A stretch of DNA of 64,000 nucleotides, taken from Oceanospirillaceae bacterium. Lineage in GTDB: Bacteria; Pseudomonadota; Gammaproteobacteria; Pseudomonadales; Balneatricaceae. The notes under the pieces are model-generated. The model saw nothing but the letters and a program-made list of their open reading frames with translations, searched no databases and was not told where the DNA came from. Of this stretch, positions 1-10,505 are shown piece after piece; the first letter of the stretch is position 1, and every line of letters starts with the position of its first letter. Location of the stretch: positions 1 to 64,000 of the forward strand of contig JABXIM010000114.1 of NCBI GenBank assembly GCA_013373085.1, given 5' to 3'. A program made the translations under genes and the position numbers.

Positions 1-969
<969 letters not shown>

Positions 970-1396
970 CCCACAGCACCTCGTATTCTTTTTGGCATGG
1001 CCGGACGCACCTCGGCACTCTCCGGACTGTACTGTTCGTTGGTGACAACTTGAGTGTGCTACAGCGCTATATATTTATTAAGTTTATTTTTATGATTTAT
1101 TTATTTTCTTTTTAAATCAAAAAAGCGGCAAATACCCCGTCCACACCGGGCGTCATGCGTAATCACACGGGGGTTAATATTTGGAACAGGGATGCTTCGC
1201 TATGGGTCGCAGGCCAATACGCCCCCACGAAAATGAACAAGTCTGCGCAGGTGCGTCGGTTTTTGACGGGGACGGGTAAATAGGCAAGGAACTTAAGCTG
1301 TTGATCTTAAAACAGATAGAATTTGGTCGGGTTGTATGGGGGGAACGCTTGGGGTATAGAGTGTAACGAACCGGTCAAAACCCGAGGGAGTAAGCG
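970..1396. other. Divergent intergenic region aacS / plsY
   Basis: No gene is seen in these 427 bases. An A+T-rich block at about 1065-1130 contrasts with the surrounding G+C-rich DNA and probably holds the aacS promoter, but no confident -35/-10 pair was found on the minus strand. The plsY promoter candidate lies at 1332-1360. Confidence 0.6.
1332..1360 (+). promoter_or_regulatory. Candidate sigma-70 promoter of plsY
   Basis: TTGTAT (1332-1337) is separated by exactly 17 bases from TATAGA (1355-1360). It lies 36 bases upstream of the plsY ATG, which has a purine-rich GAGGGAG Shine-Dalgarno. Spacing and position fit; no experimental support. Confidence 0.45.
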
Positions 1397-1987
1397 ATGG
1401 CGGAACCTGACGCGCTTTTTTCAGCGCCGCTGCTGGCACTCTCCTACCTGCTCGGCTGCATCCCGAGTGCGGTACTGGTGTGCCGCGCCCTCGGCGTCGC
1501 CGACCCGCGCCAGCATGGCTCGCGCAACCCCGGCGCCACCAATGTGCTGCGCCTCGGTGGCCCCATCCCCGCATTGCTGACGCTGCTCGGCGACCTCGCC
1601 AAGGGCATGTCTGCGGTGCTGCTGGCGTACTGGGCGGAGCTGACCCAGTTCATGGCCGGACTCTGCGGCGTCGCCGCCATACTCGGTCACCTGTTTCCGG
1701 CGTTCGGACAGCGCCACGGCGGCAAGGGCGTGGCAACCACCCTTGGCGTACTGCTGGCGCTGAGCCCGCTGCTTGGCCTGGCGGCGCTGGCGAGCTGGAC
1801 ACTGATCGCCCTGCTGAGCAAGACCGCTTCACTCGCCTCGGTCGGCACCGCCCTGATCACCCCGCTGGCGACCTGGCTGCTGATGCCCGGTCTGCTGGGC
1901 ACCGTGCTGCTGATCTCGGCGCTGTTGATCCTGCGCCATCGCGGCAACATCCAGCGCATAATCGCCGGCGAAGAACGACGGCTTTGA
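1397..1987 (+). CDS. plsY: Acyl-phosphate glycerol-3-phosphate acyltransferase PlsY
   Basis: This inner-membrane acyltransferase moves the acyl group of acyl-phosphate to glycerol-3-phosphate, the first step of phospholipid synthesis in the PlsX/PlsY route. The 196-residue product has the family's conserved blocks: GSRNPGATN (41-49), DLAKG (66-70), GHLFPAF followed by GGKGVAT (97-114), and RHRGNIQR near the C-terminus (180-187). Hydrophobic stretches between them fit the five-helix PlsY fold. Length is normal. The ATG at 1397 follows a GAGGGAG ribosome site. The position beside tsaD and the rpsU operon is typical for Pseudomonas-like gammaproteobacteria. It is convergent with tsaD, and a REP-like palindrome lies in the gap. 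Confidence 0.95.
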   Translation: MAEPDALFSAPLLALSYLLGCIPSAVLVCRALGVADPRQHGSRNPGATNVLRLGGPIPALLTLLGDLAKGMSAVLLAYWAELTQFMAGLCGVAAILGHLFPAFGQRHGGKGVATTLGVLLALSPLLGLAALASWTLIALLSKTASLASVGTALITPLATWLLMPGLLGTVLLISALLILRHRGNIQRIIAGEERRL

Positions 1988-2013
1988 GAGCAGGATGACG
2001 CGCTACCGGTGAC

Positions 2014-2042
2014 GGGAGCTTCGCCGCGGGGCGCGGCTCCCA
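2014..2042. repeat. REP-like palindrome between plsY and tsaD
   Basis: The sequence GGGAGC..GCCGCGGGGCGCGGC..GCTCCCAC forms a nested hairpin (GGGAGC/GCTCCC outside, GCCGC/GCGGC inside). The same core recurs at about 47001-47024, and GTAGGAGC-type relatives occur at 33224-33323. It sits in the convergent gap of plsY and tsaD. Confidence 0.6.
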
Positions 2043-2123
2043 CGATTGGCACCGAGCGTCCTTTTTTCATAGGAGCGGCCTACCCAAAGGGCACTTCCCT
2101 GCTGCGAACAACGCCCCTGCATC

Positions 2124-3152
2124 TCACAATGCCGGCAGCGTATCCATCGGCCAGCGCGGACGCACGCGAATGGCGAGGTCGCTGTGCTGGCCCGCCAGCA
2201 GGCGTTGGCAACCGGCATAGGCGATCATGGCGCCGTTGTCGGTGCAGAACTGGGGCCGGGCATAGAACAGCCGCGCCCGCTCCTTGCGCACCATTTCGTC
2301 GAGTTTTTCCCGCAGCCGCCGGTTGGCGCTGACACCGCCGGCGATGATCAGTTGTCGCATCCCGGTCTGCTGCAGCGCCCGACGACACTTGATCGCCAGC
2401 GTATCGACGACCGCGGACTCGAAGGCGGCGGCGATATCGGCCTTGCTCTGCTCGTCGAGGTTACCGTCGGCATCGCGCAGGCTGTTGGCGGTATTAAGGG
2501 TGAAGGTCTTGAGCCCCGAAAAGCTGAAGTCCAGACCCGGACGATCGGTCATCGGGCGCGGAAAACGAAAGCGCGAGACATCGCCCAGCTGCGCAAGGCG
2601 CGCCACTTCGGGCCCGCCCGGGTAATCCAGCCCGATCATCTTGGCGGCCTTGTCGAAGGCCTCGCCGGCGGCGTCGTCGAGGGATTCGCCGAGCAGCTCG
2701 TACTCGCCGATACCATCCACCCGCACCAGCTGGGTGTGGCCGCCGGACACCAGCAGCGCGACGAACGGAAACGCCGGCGGGTTCTGCTCGAGCATCGGCG
2801 CCAGCAGGTGGCCTTCCATGTGGTGCACGCCGATCGCCGGAATGCCGAGGCCGAAGGCCATCGAGCGCGCTGTCGAGGCGCCCACCATCAGGGCGCCGAT
2901 CAGGCCCGGCCCCGATGTGTAGGCGATGGCATCGAGCTGCGACTTGTCGAGTCCGGCCTGTGCCAGCACTTCACGCACCAGCGGCAGCAGCTTGCGCACA
3001 TGATCGCGCGACGCCAGCTCCGGCACCACGCCGCCGTATTCGGCATGCATGTCGATCTGGCTGTAGAGCGCATCCCCGAGCAGCCCCTGTTCGCTGTCGT
3101 AGACCGCCACACCGGTTTCGTCGCAGGACGTTTCGATTCCCAGTACTCGCAT
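2124..3152 (-). CDS. tsaD: tRNA N6-adenosine threonylcarbamoyltransferase TsaD
   Basis: TsaD, with TsaB and TsaE, transfers threonylcarbamoyl from TC-AMP to A37 of ANN-decoding tRNAs (t6A synthesis) in the cytoplasm. From the ATG at 3152 the product is 342 residues, the usual length. A longer in-frame extension to 3236 lacks family similarity and was dropped because the conserved N-terminus is [14 protein letters not shown]. Visible motifs: IETSCDETG (6-14), [13 protein letters not shown] (79-91), metal-binding HMEGH (His111 and His115), [16 protein letters not shown] and DNGAMIA. It is divergent from rpsU, the conserved arrangement at this locus. The product modifies, among others, the tRNA-Ile2 encoded about 5 kb away. 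Confidence 0.97.
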   Translation of the reverse strand: MRVLGIETSCDETGVAVYDSEQGLLGDALYSQIDMHAEYGGVVPELASRDHVRKLLPLVREVLAQAGLDKSQLDAIAYTSGPGLIGALMVGASTARSMAFGLGIPAIGVHHMEGHLLAPMLEQNPPAFPFVALLVSGGHTQLVRVDGIGEYELLGESLDDAAGEAFDKAAKMIGLDYPGGPEVARLAQLGDVSRFRFPRPMTDRPGLDFSFSGLKTFTLNTANSLRDADGNLDEQSKADIAAAFESAVVDTLAIKCRRALQQTGMRQLIIAGGVSANRRLREKLDEMVRKERARLFYARPQFCTDNGAMIAYAGCQRLLAGQHSDLAIRVRPRWPMDTLPAL

Positions 3153-3253
3153 CTGTCGTTTTCTTCGCCCAATGCCAAGGTGTATAGAGGAAGGACGTCT
3201 GCATAACGCCCGCCAAGGTCGCGCATTATCGCGCAAATGGCGGGTTAATGCAC

Positions 3254-3282
3254 TTTACAGTCAAGCCCCCCGGCGCTAGAAT
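3254..3282 (+). promoter_or_regulatory. Sigma-70 promoter of the rpsU-yqeY-dnaG(-rpoD) operon
   Basis: TTTACA (3254-3259), a 17-base spacer and TAGAAT (3277-3282) make a near-consensus promoter. A start site near 3289 would give a leader of about 130 nt before rpsU that includes the perfect inverted repeat at 3333-3361. Confidence 0.7.
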
Positions 3283-3332
3283 TTTGCCCCTCGCTCAGAG
3301 TCGGGTAGCTGCATACCCGCGCGGCTATACTT

Positions 3333-3361
3333 TTACATGTACATGTTAGATGTACATGTAA
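3333..3361 (+). promoter_or_regulatory. Perfect 12-bp inverted repeat in the rpsU leader
   Basis: TTACATGTACAT (3333-3344), loop GTTAG, ATGTACATGTAA (3350-3361) are exact reverse complements. Each arm is itself built from ACATGT units. It lies downstream of the predicted start site and 59 bases before the rpsU ATG. It could be an operator for a dimeric repressor or an RNA stem-loop in the leader. No U-tract follows, so it is not a simple terminator. Confidence 0.6.
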
Positions 3362-3420
3362 GTAGAGATGCCTGGGTGGGAAACCCGAATCGATAAACCA
3401 ACAGCAAGGTCTTTAGATAC

Positions 3421-3636
3421 ATGCCTAGCGTAAAAGTTAAAGAAAACGAGCCGTTTGACGTTGCTCTGCGTCGCTTCAAGCGTTCCTGCGAAAAAGCCGG
3501 TGTTCTGGCTGAAGTTCGTCGTCGTGAGTTCTACGAGAAGCCGACTTCCGTTCGCAAGCGCAAAGCTGCCGCTGCCGTCAAGCGTCACATGAAGAAGGTT
3601 TCGCGCGAAAACTCTCGCCGCGTACGCCTGTACTGA
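3421..3636 (+). CDS. rpsU: 30S ribosomal protein bS21
   Basis: This small basic protein of the 30S subunit helps select initiation sites. The 71-residue product ([20 protein letters not shown] at the N-terminus, lysine/arginine-rich C-terminus ending RRVRLY) matches the standard gammaproteobacterial bS21 in length and sequence. It is the first gene of the macromolecular-synthesis operon and is followed after 70 bases by yqeY and then dnaG and rpoD. This couples ribosome, primase and sigma-factor supply. The leader carries a strong promoter and a perfect inverted repeat. Confidence 0.98.
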   Translation: MPSVKVKENEPFDVALRRFKRSCEKAGVLAEVRRREFYEKPTSVRKRKAAAAVKRHMKKVSRENSRRVRLY

Positions 3637-3706
3637 TCGATCGGGATTGAACGCACGTCCCTGACACGATCGCTTTGTTGAACGACCCAGCCGCGAGGCA
3701 GTAACG

Positions 3707-4156
3707 ATGTCCGAACTCAAGCAGCGAATCAACGCCGAGATGAAAACCGCCATGCGCGCCAAAGACAAGGCACGCCTGGGCACCATCCGCATGATTCAGG
3801 CTGAGATCAAGCGCATCGAGGTCGACGAGCGCATCGAACTGGACGATACGCGTGTAATGGCGGTGCTGGACAAAATGCAGAAACAGCGCCGCGATTCAAT
3901 CTCGCAGTTTGACGAAGCGGGTCGCCAGGATCTGGCTGACCAGGAGCGACAGGAGCTGGAGGTGATTAAAACTTTCCTGCCGCAACCGCTTACCGAGGAA
4001 GAAGTGGCCGGTCTCGTCGACCAGGCCATCAGCACGTCCGGTGCCCAGTCGATGCAGGACATGGGCAAGGTGATGGGCGTGCTCAAGCCCCAGATTCAGG
4101 GACGTGCCGACATGGGCATCGTCTCCAAGCTCGTAAAAGACAAGCTGGCAGGCTAA
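3707..4156 (+). CDS. yqeY: GatB/YqeY domain protein
   Basis: The 149-residue product is the stand-alone YqeY protein, related to the C-terminal tRNA-contacting tail of GatB. Its precise role is unsettled; an influence on tRNA handling is inferred from the family. Recognisable stretches are MSELKQRINAEMKTAMRAKD at the start, DERIELDDT in the middle, FLPQPLTEEEV, and the C-terminal MGKVMGVLKPQIQGRADMG. Length and position between rpsU and dnaG are as in Pseudomonas and relatives. The gene is co-directional with a 33-base gap to dnaG, so it is almost certainly co-transcribed. Confidence 0.93.
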   Translation: MSELKQRINAEMKTAMRAKDKARLGTIRMIQAEIKRIEVDERIELDDTRVMAVLDKMQKQRRDSISQFDEAGRQDLADQERQELEVIKTFLPQPLTEEEVAGLVDQAISTSGAQSMQDMGKVMGVLKPQIQGRADMGIVSKLVKDKLAG

Positions 4157-4189
4157 ACTCCGCGCTGAATCCCCCTCAGCAGGTCCGCC

Positions 4190-6037
4190 ATGGCTGGACG
4201 TATTCCGCAGTATTTCATTGACGATCTTCTGGCCCGCGTCAACATCATAGACGTGGTCGACGGACGGGTCGACAAGCTCAAGCGCGCCGGCAAGAACTAC
4301 TCCGGCCTGTGCCCTTTCCACAAGGAAAAATCCCCGTCATTCAGCGTCAGCCCCGACAAGCAGTTCTATTACTGTTTCGGCTGCGGCGCCGGCGGCAACG
4401 CCATCGGCTTCCTGATGGAGTACGACCGTCTCGACTTTCCCACTGCGGTCGAGGAACTGGCACGGCTGGTCGGTCTCGAGGTCCCGCGCGAAAACAGCAC
4501 GCCGCAGCAGGCGCAGCGGGAGAAGCACCTCAAGGACCTCTATGGCATCCTCGACGAAGCCGCGCGCTTCTACGAGGAGCAGCTGCTCAGACACCCGCAG
4601 CGCCAGCGCGCCATCGATTATCTCAAGAACCGGGGCCTGACCGGCCAGGTGGCGAAAGCCTTCGGCATCGGCTTCGCGCCGCCGGGGTGGGACAACCTGA
4701 TGCAGGCCCTCGGTGGCGACAGTCAGCGCCTCGAAGGCCTGGAGCAGGCCGGGATGCTGATTCACAACGAGGAACGGCACAGCCACTACGACCGCTTTCG
4801 CGAACGCATCATGTTCCCGATTCGCGATATGCGCGGCCGGGTCATCGCCTTTGGCGGCCGCGTCCTCAACGACGAAAAGCCCAAGTACCTGAACTCGCCG
4901 GAAACCGAGACCTTCCACAAGAGCCGCGAGCTCTACGGCCTCTACGAAGCCCGGCAGGCGAACTCGCAGCTCAAGCGGCTGCTGATCGTGGAAGGCTATA
5001 TGGACGTCGTCGGCCTGGCCCAGTACGGCATTCGTTACGCCGTCGCGACCCTCGGCACCGCCACCACCGCCCAGCACCTGGAGCGGCTGTTCAAGCTGGT
5101 ACCCGAAGTGGTGTTCTGCTTCGACGGCGATGCCGCCGGCCGCAAGGCGGCAACCCGCGCGCTGGAAACCACCCTGCCGGTGATCCGCGACGGCCAGGAG
5201 GCCCGCTTTCTGTTCCTGCCCGAGGGTGAGGATCCGGACAGTCTGGTGCGCCGGGAAGGCAGCGACGCCTTCAGCGCCCGCCTCGACGAAGCGCTGCCGC
5301 TGTCGGAATTCTTCTTCCGCTCGCTGACCGAAGACGCCGACCTCAACAGCCTGGCCGGCAAGGCCAGCGTCGCCAACGACGCCCTGGCCCTGGTCCGCTC
5401 GATGCAGCCGGGGCTGCTGCAGCAGATGATGCTGGAGCGCATCAGCGAACTCACCGGCCTGTCGCAGTCGCAGATCAACAGCGTCAACAACCTGCAGGAA
5501 ATCACCCAGCCCGCCGCCCCGAGCCGGGAATCAGCACCGCCGCCGCCGGCCCCGCCGCGCGCCTTCCGCGATACGCCCGACGCCGCACCGGCGCCCGCCA
5601 AGAGCAAAAAGCGCAAGCGCAACCTGAACCTGTACGAAATCGCCATTTCGGGCATACTGCACTTCCCGCGGGACGCGGCCAGCCTGCCCCGCGCCGATGA
5701 ATTCGAGGGCCTGCCGGATCAGCACCAGAGCCGGCTGCTGGCGCGACTGGTGCGCTACTTCCAGGAAACCCCGGACTCCTCCCTCGGTACCCTGGTCGTG
5801 GACTGGCTCGATGACGTGCAGCTGCAGGAACTGTTCCTGGTCCTAAACGAAATCGCCTACGAGAGCGACCTGGAAAGCCCCGAGGAACTGCGCAAGAACT
5901 TCCACGGCGCCATTCAGCGCTTGCTGCACGAACACCGCCCGGAGCACGAACTGAAATCGCTGCGATCCAAAAGTCTGCAAACCATGACCGCGGACGAAAA
6001 GCAGCGACTGATCGAACTGAGCCGCTACCGGCACTAG
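4190..6037 (+). CDS. dnaG: DNA primase
   Basis: DnaG makes RNA primers at the replication fork and docks on DnaB helicase. The 615-residue product shows the N-terminal CHC2 zinc finger (Cys41, His44, Cys62, Cys65 in CPFH...YCFGC), the RNA-polymerase core, and a TOPRIM fold with IVEGYMDVV (about residues 267-275) and the acidic FDGDAAGRKAA (about 310-320). A proline/alanine-rich linker (about 442-475) leads to the C-terminal helicase-binding domain. Length is typical. The ATG at 4190 follows AGCAGGT. It is the third gene of the operon, with rpoD 199 bases downstream behind its own promoter. Confidence 0.98.
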   Translation: MAGRIPQYFIDDLLARVNIIDVVDGRVDKLKRAGKNYSGLCPFHKEKSPSFSVSPDKQFYYCFGCGAGGNAIGFLMEYDRLDFPTAVEELARLVGLEVPRENSTPQQAQREKHLKDLYGILDEAARFYEEQLLRHPQRQRAIDYLKNRGLTGQVAKAFGIGFAPPGWDNLMQALGGDSQRLEGLEQAGMLIHNEERHSHYDRFRERIMFPIRDMRGRVIAFGGRVLNDEKPKYLNSPETETFHKSRELYGLYEARQANSQLKRLLIVEGYMDVVGLAQYGIRYAVATLGTATTAQHLERLFKLVPEVVFCFDGDAAGRKAATRALETTLPVIRDGQEARFLFLPEGEDPDSLVRREGSDAFSARLDEALPLSEFFFRSLTEDADLNSLAGKASVANDALALVRSMQPGLLQQMMLERISELTGLSQSQINSVNNLQEITQPAAPSRESAPPPPAPPRAFRDTPDAAPAPAKSKKRKRNLNLYEIAISGILHFPRDAASLPRADEFEGLPDQHQSRLLARLVRYFQETPDSSLGTLVVDWLDDVQLQELFLVLNEIAYESDLESPEELRKNFHGAIQRLLHEHRPEHELKSLRSKSLQTMTADEKQRLIELSRYRH

Positions 6038-6157
6038 CATTCTTCGCCGCCGGCGCCTTGACGCCATCGCCGGGCGCCCGCGGCGGCACACAGCCCTCAA
6101 GACCTTCCAATCTGGTCTACTTTTAAACAGGAACAGTCGCGAAAAATGGCTGTCAAC

Positions 6158-6186
6158 TGGATTTAAATGGCGCCGAAATGTATAAT
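6158..6186 (+). promoter_or_regulatory. Candidate rpoD promoter
   Basis: A perfect -10 TATAAT (6181-6186) is preceded by TG and, at 17 bases, by a poor -35 (TGGATT, 6158-6163). It lies about 50 bases before the rpoD ATG in the dnaG-rpoD gap, where an extra rpoD promoter is expected from related operons. Confidence 0.5.
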
Positions 6187-6236
6187 ACCGCGCTCTCTTT
6201 TAGGCTACCCATCTTTCATCGTCTCGTAGGGCCTCT

Positions 6237-8081
<1,845 letters not shown>

Positions 8082-8104
8082 TTAGGAGGGGTACAACCCT
8101 GTAC

Positions 8105-8136
8105 AAAAAACGCAGCCAACTGGCTGCGTTTTTTTG
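8105..8136 (+). terminator. Rho-independent terminator of rpoD
   Basis: ACGCAGCC ... GGCTGCGT forms an 8-bp stem with a tiny AACT loop, preceded by an A-run and followed by seven T. It is 24 bases beyond the rpoD stop codon. Confidence 0.92.
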
Positions 8137-8239
8137 TATCCGCAATAAACTCCGGCGCAGCCGACGCAGACCAGATACCGGTATCCCGCCGTTTAATCGC
8201 CAGCAAAACACCAATTGTTCCAACAAATTCAAAGAGCTA

Positions 8240-8268
8240 TTGGCGCGGCCCGACGCAATCGCTATAAT
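8240..8268 (+). promoter_or_regulatory. Promoter of the tRNA-Ile2 gene
   Basis: TTGGCG (8240-8245), a 17-base spacer and consensus TATAAT (8263-8268) end 13 bases before the mature tRNA 5' end. A G+C-rich discriminator (GCGCTCC) follows, as is usual for stable-RNA promoters. Confidence 0.8.
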
Positions 8269-8281
8269 TTGCGCTCCTTTC

Positions 8282-8358
8282 GGGCCTATAGCTCAGTTGG
8301 TTAGAGCAGTGGACTCATAATCCATTGGTCGCAGGTTCGAGTCCTGCTGGGCCCACCA
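8282..8358 (+). tRNA. tRNA-Ile2 with anticodon CAT (AUA-decoding after lysidine modification)
   Basis: The 77-nt gene folds as a cloverleaf with encoded CCA: acceptor GGGCCTA/TGGGCCC, D arm GCTCAGTTGGTTAGAGC, anticodon arm TGGACTCATAATCCA and T arm GCAGGTTCGAGTCCTGC. The anticodon is CAT in the loop CTCATAA. That loop is shared by elongator tRNA-Met and tRNA-Ile2, but pairs C4-G69 and C5-G68 in the acceptor stem are TilS identity elements of tRNA-Ile2, so Ile2 is preferred. The 3' 49 bases are duplicated at 9416-9464, marking a phage- or island-type attachment site. Confidence 0.85.
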
Positions 8359-8359
8359 C
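8311..8359 (+). repeat. attL-like direct repeat (3' half of tRNA-Ile2)
   Basis: This segment, from the anticodon stem through CCA plus one base, is repeated at 9416-9464 with one mismatch (8315 T versus 9420 C). The last 44 bases are identical. The intact tRNA copy lies on this side, so it would be attL of an element inserted in the tRNA 3' end. Confidence 0.8.
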
Positions 8360-8366
8360 TTCAAGT

Positions 8367-8414
8367 CTTAAAAATCGTTACGAATCATGGCGTTACGATT
8401 CATTCGTTTTTAAG
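8367..8414 (+). terminator. Possible terminator hairpin downstream of tRNA-Ile2
   Basis: CTTAAAAATCG at 8367 is complementary, with gaps, to CGTTTTTAAG ending at 8414, and GAATC/GATTC pair inside. The right arm ends in a five-T run. It fits a weak intrinsic terminator for the tRNA, or an end structure of the inserted element. Confidence 0.4.
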
Positions 8415-8567
8415 CGCCCTTCCTGTGTTCCCATTGGATTGTGTGACGAGCTCGAAATCATCGAACAGGGATTAAGGGAACGGCGACTGACAGGTAAGGT
8501 TGCAGCCTGAACGAAGCTCGGTCATATTGCCCGGTATAAGGCAACCAGTTCGAACATAGAGAACGTA

Positions 8568-8861
8568 ATGAGACCGTCAGAAGCGCTTAGCCTACATCGG
8601 CAGGAAATCCGGGAGATTGTCGAGCGTCACAACGCACGCAACCCTCGCGTCTTTGGTTCCGTCGTGCACGGCGATGACACCGAAGACAGCGATCTCGACC
8701 TGCTCGTCGATCCGATCGATGGAAAGACCTCCCTGATCAGTCTGGTCAGAATCAAGCGCGATCTCGAAGTCGTGCTGGGAGTCCGGACAGATGTGCTCAC
8801 ACCGATGTCGCTGCATGAACGGTACCGCCAGGACGTGCTGCAGGAAGCCGCGCCTGTATGA
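8568..8861 (+). CDS. mntA: MntA-type minimal nucleotidyltransferase antitoxin
   Basis: MNT-domain proteins of this type neutralise their partner HEPN toxin, in studied cases by transferring AMP to a tyrosine of the toxin. The 97-residue product has the nucleotidyltransferase signature FGSVVHGDDTEDSDLDLLVD: Gly30-Ser31, the metal-binding pair Asp42/Asp44, and a third carboxylate candidate Asp75 in VRTDVLTP. Length is typical for MntA. The stop overlaps the start of the HEPN gene by ATGA, so the pair is translationally coupled. It is cargo of the small tRNA-flanked island. Family assignment is firm; activity is inferred. Confidence 0.9.
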   Translation: MRPSEALSLHRQEIREIVERHNARNPRVFGSVVHGDDTEDSDLDLLVDPIDGKTSLISLVRIKRDLEVVLGVRTDVLTPMSLHERYRQDVLQEAAPV

Positions 8862-9232
8862 GTCGAAAGCCCCGCAGGGTACCCGAGCGGATCCAGGACA
8901 TGCTCGAGGCCATCGGCCATATCGAGTCAGACCTCGGCGATTTGAGCAGAGACGAGTTTCTGACCGACGGCAAGACACAGCGTGCCGTTATCGAAAGCCT
9001 GATCGTCATCGGCGAAGCAGGCAACAAAATTACGCAGTTGGACCCGACGCTCAAGGATTCAGCGCCGGAGCTTTGGCAGCAGTTCCGCGATGCCTACGAC
9101 ATGCGGATCATCCTGACCCATGAGTATTTCCGAGTCGATGCCGGCGTGGTCTGGACGACCATCCAGGACAACCTGCCGCTGCTGAAGGCACAGCTGACAG
9201 GATTTCTATCTCAATACTCTCCAGCGGATTAG
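8858..9232 (+). CDS. hepT: HepT-type HEPN toxin (DUF86)
   Basis: HEPN-domain toxins of the HepT group act as RNases and are held inactive by the MntA antitoxin. The 124-residue, mostly helical product contains the RX4HXY motif in MRIILTHEYF (Arg83, His88, Tyr90). Arg and His are the expected catalytic residues, and the tyrosine is the expected AMPylation target. An upstream VIGEAGNKI block is characteristic of DUF86. It starts within the last codon of mntA. The reading frame stays open for another 45 codons after the TAG stop (to 9370), but that part is not similar to HepT. Confidence 0.9.
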   Translation: MSRKPRRVPERIQDMLEAIGHIESDLGDLSRDEFLTDGKTQRAVIESLIVIGEAGNKITQLDPTLKDSAPELWQQFRDAYDMRIILTHEYFRVDAGVVWTTIQDNLPLLKAQLTGFLSQYSPAD

Positions 9233-9668
9233 TGCCCTGCTCAGGTCGCCAACTACAACCAGGTCAACCTGAAGAGCTCCGAGGCTGTGATCACGTACCC
9301 GGCAACCTCTGGCGCTATTCTGCAGAACTTTCGCCTCTACAGCTCCCGGCAGCACGTGCACCCACTCTGACCCTGGAGCACGACACCGAGGGGTAACAAT
9401 GCGTGCCGTTAGAAGGGACCCATAATCCATTGGTCGCAGGTTCGAGTCCTGCTGGGCCCACCACCTCCCCTCCCCCAACTTCCATGACGAAAACTGGCGC
9501 GCCTTAACGGTTGCTCCCGCTCTACATCCACAAGTACGATTTGTCTGTTGGCGATACTTTAGATTTGGCAGTTTTGTAGTAAGGTGGTGACTTGTAGCCG
9601 CTGCGGATAACCCCGTGGCTTCTGGCAGACCGACCACCGGGACCTCGGATACATGGCAGGGATAGACA
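9233..9668. other. Right end of the tRNA island and leader of the Sel1 gene
   Basis: No intact gene is seen. Bases 9233-9370 form an in-frame continuation after the HepT stop (about 42 codons from 9242), which may be a remnant of another gene's C-terminus. The duplicated tRNA end is at 9416-9464. The rest leads into the Sel1-repeat gene. A minus-strand open frame across the tRNA copy encodes the familiar AQQDSNLRP artefact of antisense tRNA and is not a gene. Confidence 0.6.
9416..9464 (+). repeat. attR-like direct repeat (tRNA-Ile2 3' fragment)
   Basis: A 49-base copy of the tRNA-Ile2 3' half (compare 8311-8359, one mismatch) lies 1105 bases downstream of the original. It lacks the 5' half of a tRNA, so it cannot be functional. 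This is the classic scar of site-specific integration at a tRNA gene. Confidence 0.85.
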
Positions 9669-10505
9669 GTGACTGATCAGCCCAACCTCCTCCCCTTCGC
9701 TTCGCGTCGTTTCAAGCGCTTGAGCACTGCGCTTGGCCTGAGCCTGATCCTGGGGGCGCCTGTCGCGTTCGGGGCCAGCCTGCTGACCGGGTTCGATGCC
9801 TACGAGAAGGGCGAGTTCAGCGTCGCGCTGCAGCAGTTCCTGACCCTTGCCGAGCAGGGCGAGTCGGAGGCCCAGTACAACCTGGCGCTCATGTACCAGC
9901 AGGGGCTGGGCACCGCCGCCGATCCGGCGGAGGCCGCCCGCTGGTTCACGGCAGCAGCCCGCCAGGGCAGTGCCAATGCCCAGTACCGCCTGGCGATGCT
10001 GTACGACAGCGGCGAAGGCGTTCCCCAGAACAACCACGAAGCCGCCCGCTGGCTTCGGCAAGCCGCCGACCAGGGCCATCGCACCGCCCAGTTCACCCTT
10101 GGGGGCCGCTATTACAGTGGCAAAGGGCTGGACCAGGACTACGGCCGTGCTATCGCCTGGTATACCAAGGCGGCTGAGCAGGGCCATGCCAGCGCGCAGT
10201 TCAGTCTCGGCGTGCTGTACGAAAGCGGCAGGGGCACAGCCAAGGACCTTGAACGTGCGCGCTATTGGTACCAGATGGCCGCCGAGCAGGGCCATCCCGG
10301 CGCGCAGAACAACCTGGGGGCAATCTATCTGATCGGCAAAGGCATCGAACCCGATCCCGTGCAGGCCTACAAGTGGTTCAGTATCGCCTCCAGGCGCGGC
10401 GAAGGCGCCGCCGGTCTGGCGCTCGCGACCGAGGAGCTGACGCTGGACCAGATCGAGCAGGCCAAGGCTCTGGCGCAGCAGTGGATGGAAAAGCGCAATT
10501 ATTGA
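9669..10505 (+). CDS. Sel1-repeat (tetratricopeptide-like) exported protein
   Basis: The 278-residue protein starts at GTG 9669 behind AGGGA. Residues about 14-36 (basic FKRL followed by a hydrophobic stretch ending AFGAS) look like a signal peptide or anchor. The rest is a run of about five to six Sel1-like repeats of some 36 residues with the recurring pattern A..YNLALMYQQGLG...D..EAARWFTAAARQG (for example AQYNLALMYQQGLG and AQFTLGGRYYSGKG). Such alpha-alpha solenoids act as protein-interaction scaffolds, often in the periplasm. No enzymatic motif is present, and the specific partner is unknown. It sits just outside the tRNA island. Confidence 0.85.
   Translation: MTDQPNLLPFASRRFKRLSTALGLSLILGAPVAFGASLLTGFDAYEKGEFSVALQQFLTLAEQGESEAQYNLALMYQQGLGTAADPAEAARWFTAAARQGSANAQYRLAMLYDSGEGVPQNNHEAARWLRQAADQGHRTAQFTLGGRYYSGKGLDQDYGRAIAWYTKAAEQGHASAQFSLGVLYESGRGTAKDLERARYWYQMAAEQGHPGAQNNLGAIYLIGKGIEPDPVQAYKWFSIASRRGEGAAGLALATEELTLDQIEQAKALAQQWMEKRNY

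Noticed and set aside
2184-3206. 340-codon plus-strand frame opposite tsaD
   Set aside because: Shadow frame of G+C-rich DNA; tsaD on the other strand has all catalytic motifs.
8325-8510. 61-codon plus-strand frame starting inside tRNA-Ile2
   Set aside because: Begins within the tRNA (VAGSSPAGPT is a tRNA-derived artefact) and has no ribosome site; at most its C-terminal part is a gene remnant.
9206-9637. 143-codon minus-strand frame containing WWAQQDSNLRPMDY
   Set aside because: AQQDSNLRP is the well-known artefact of translating the antisense of a tRNA 3' half; here it crosses the duplicated tRNA fragment.
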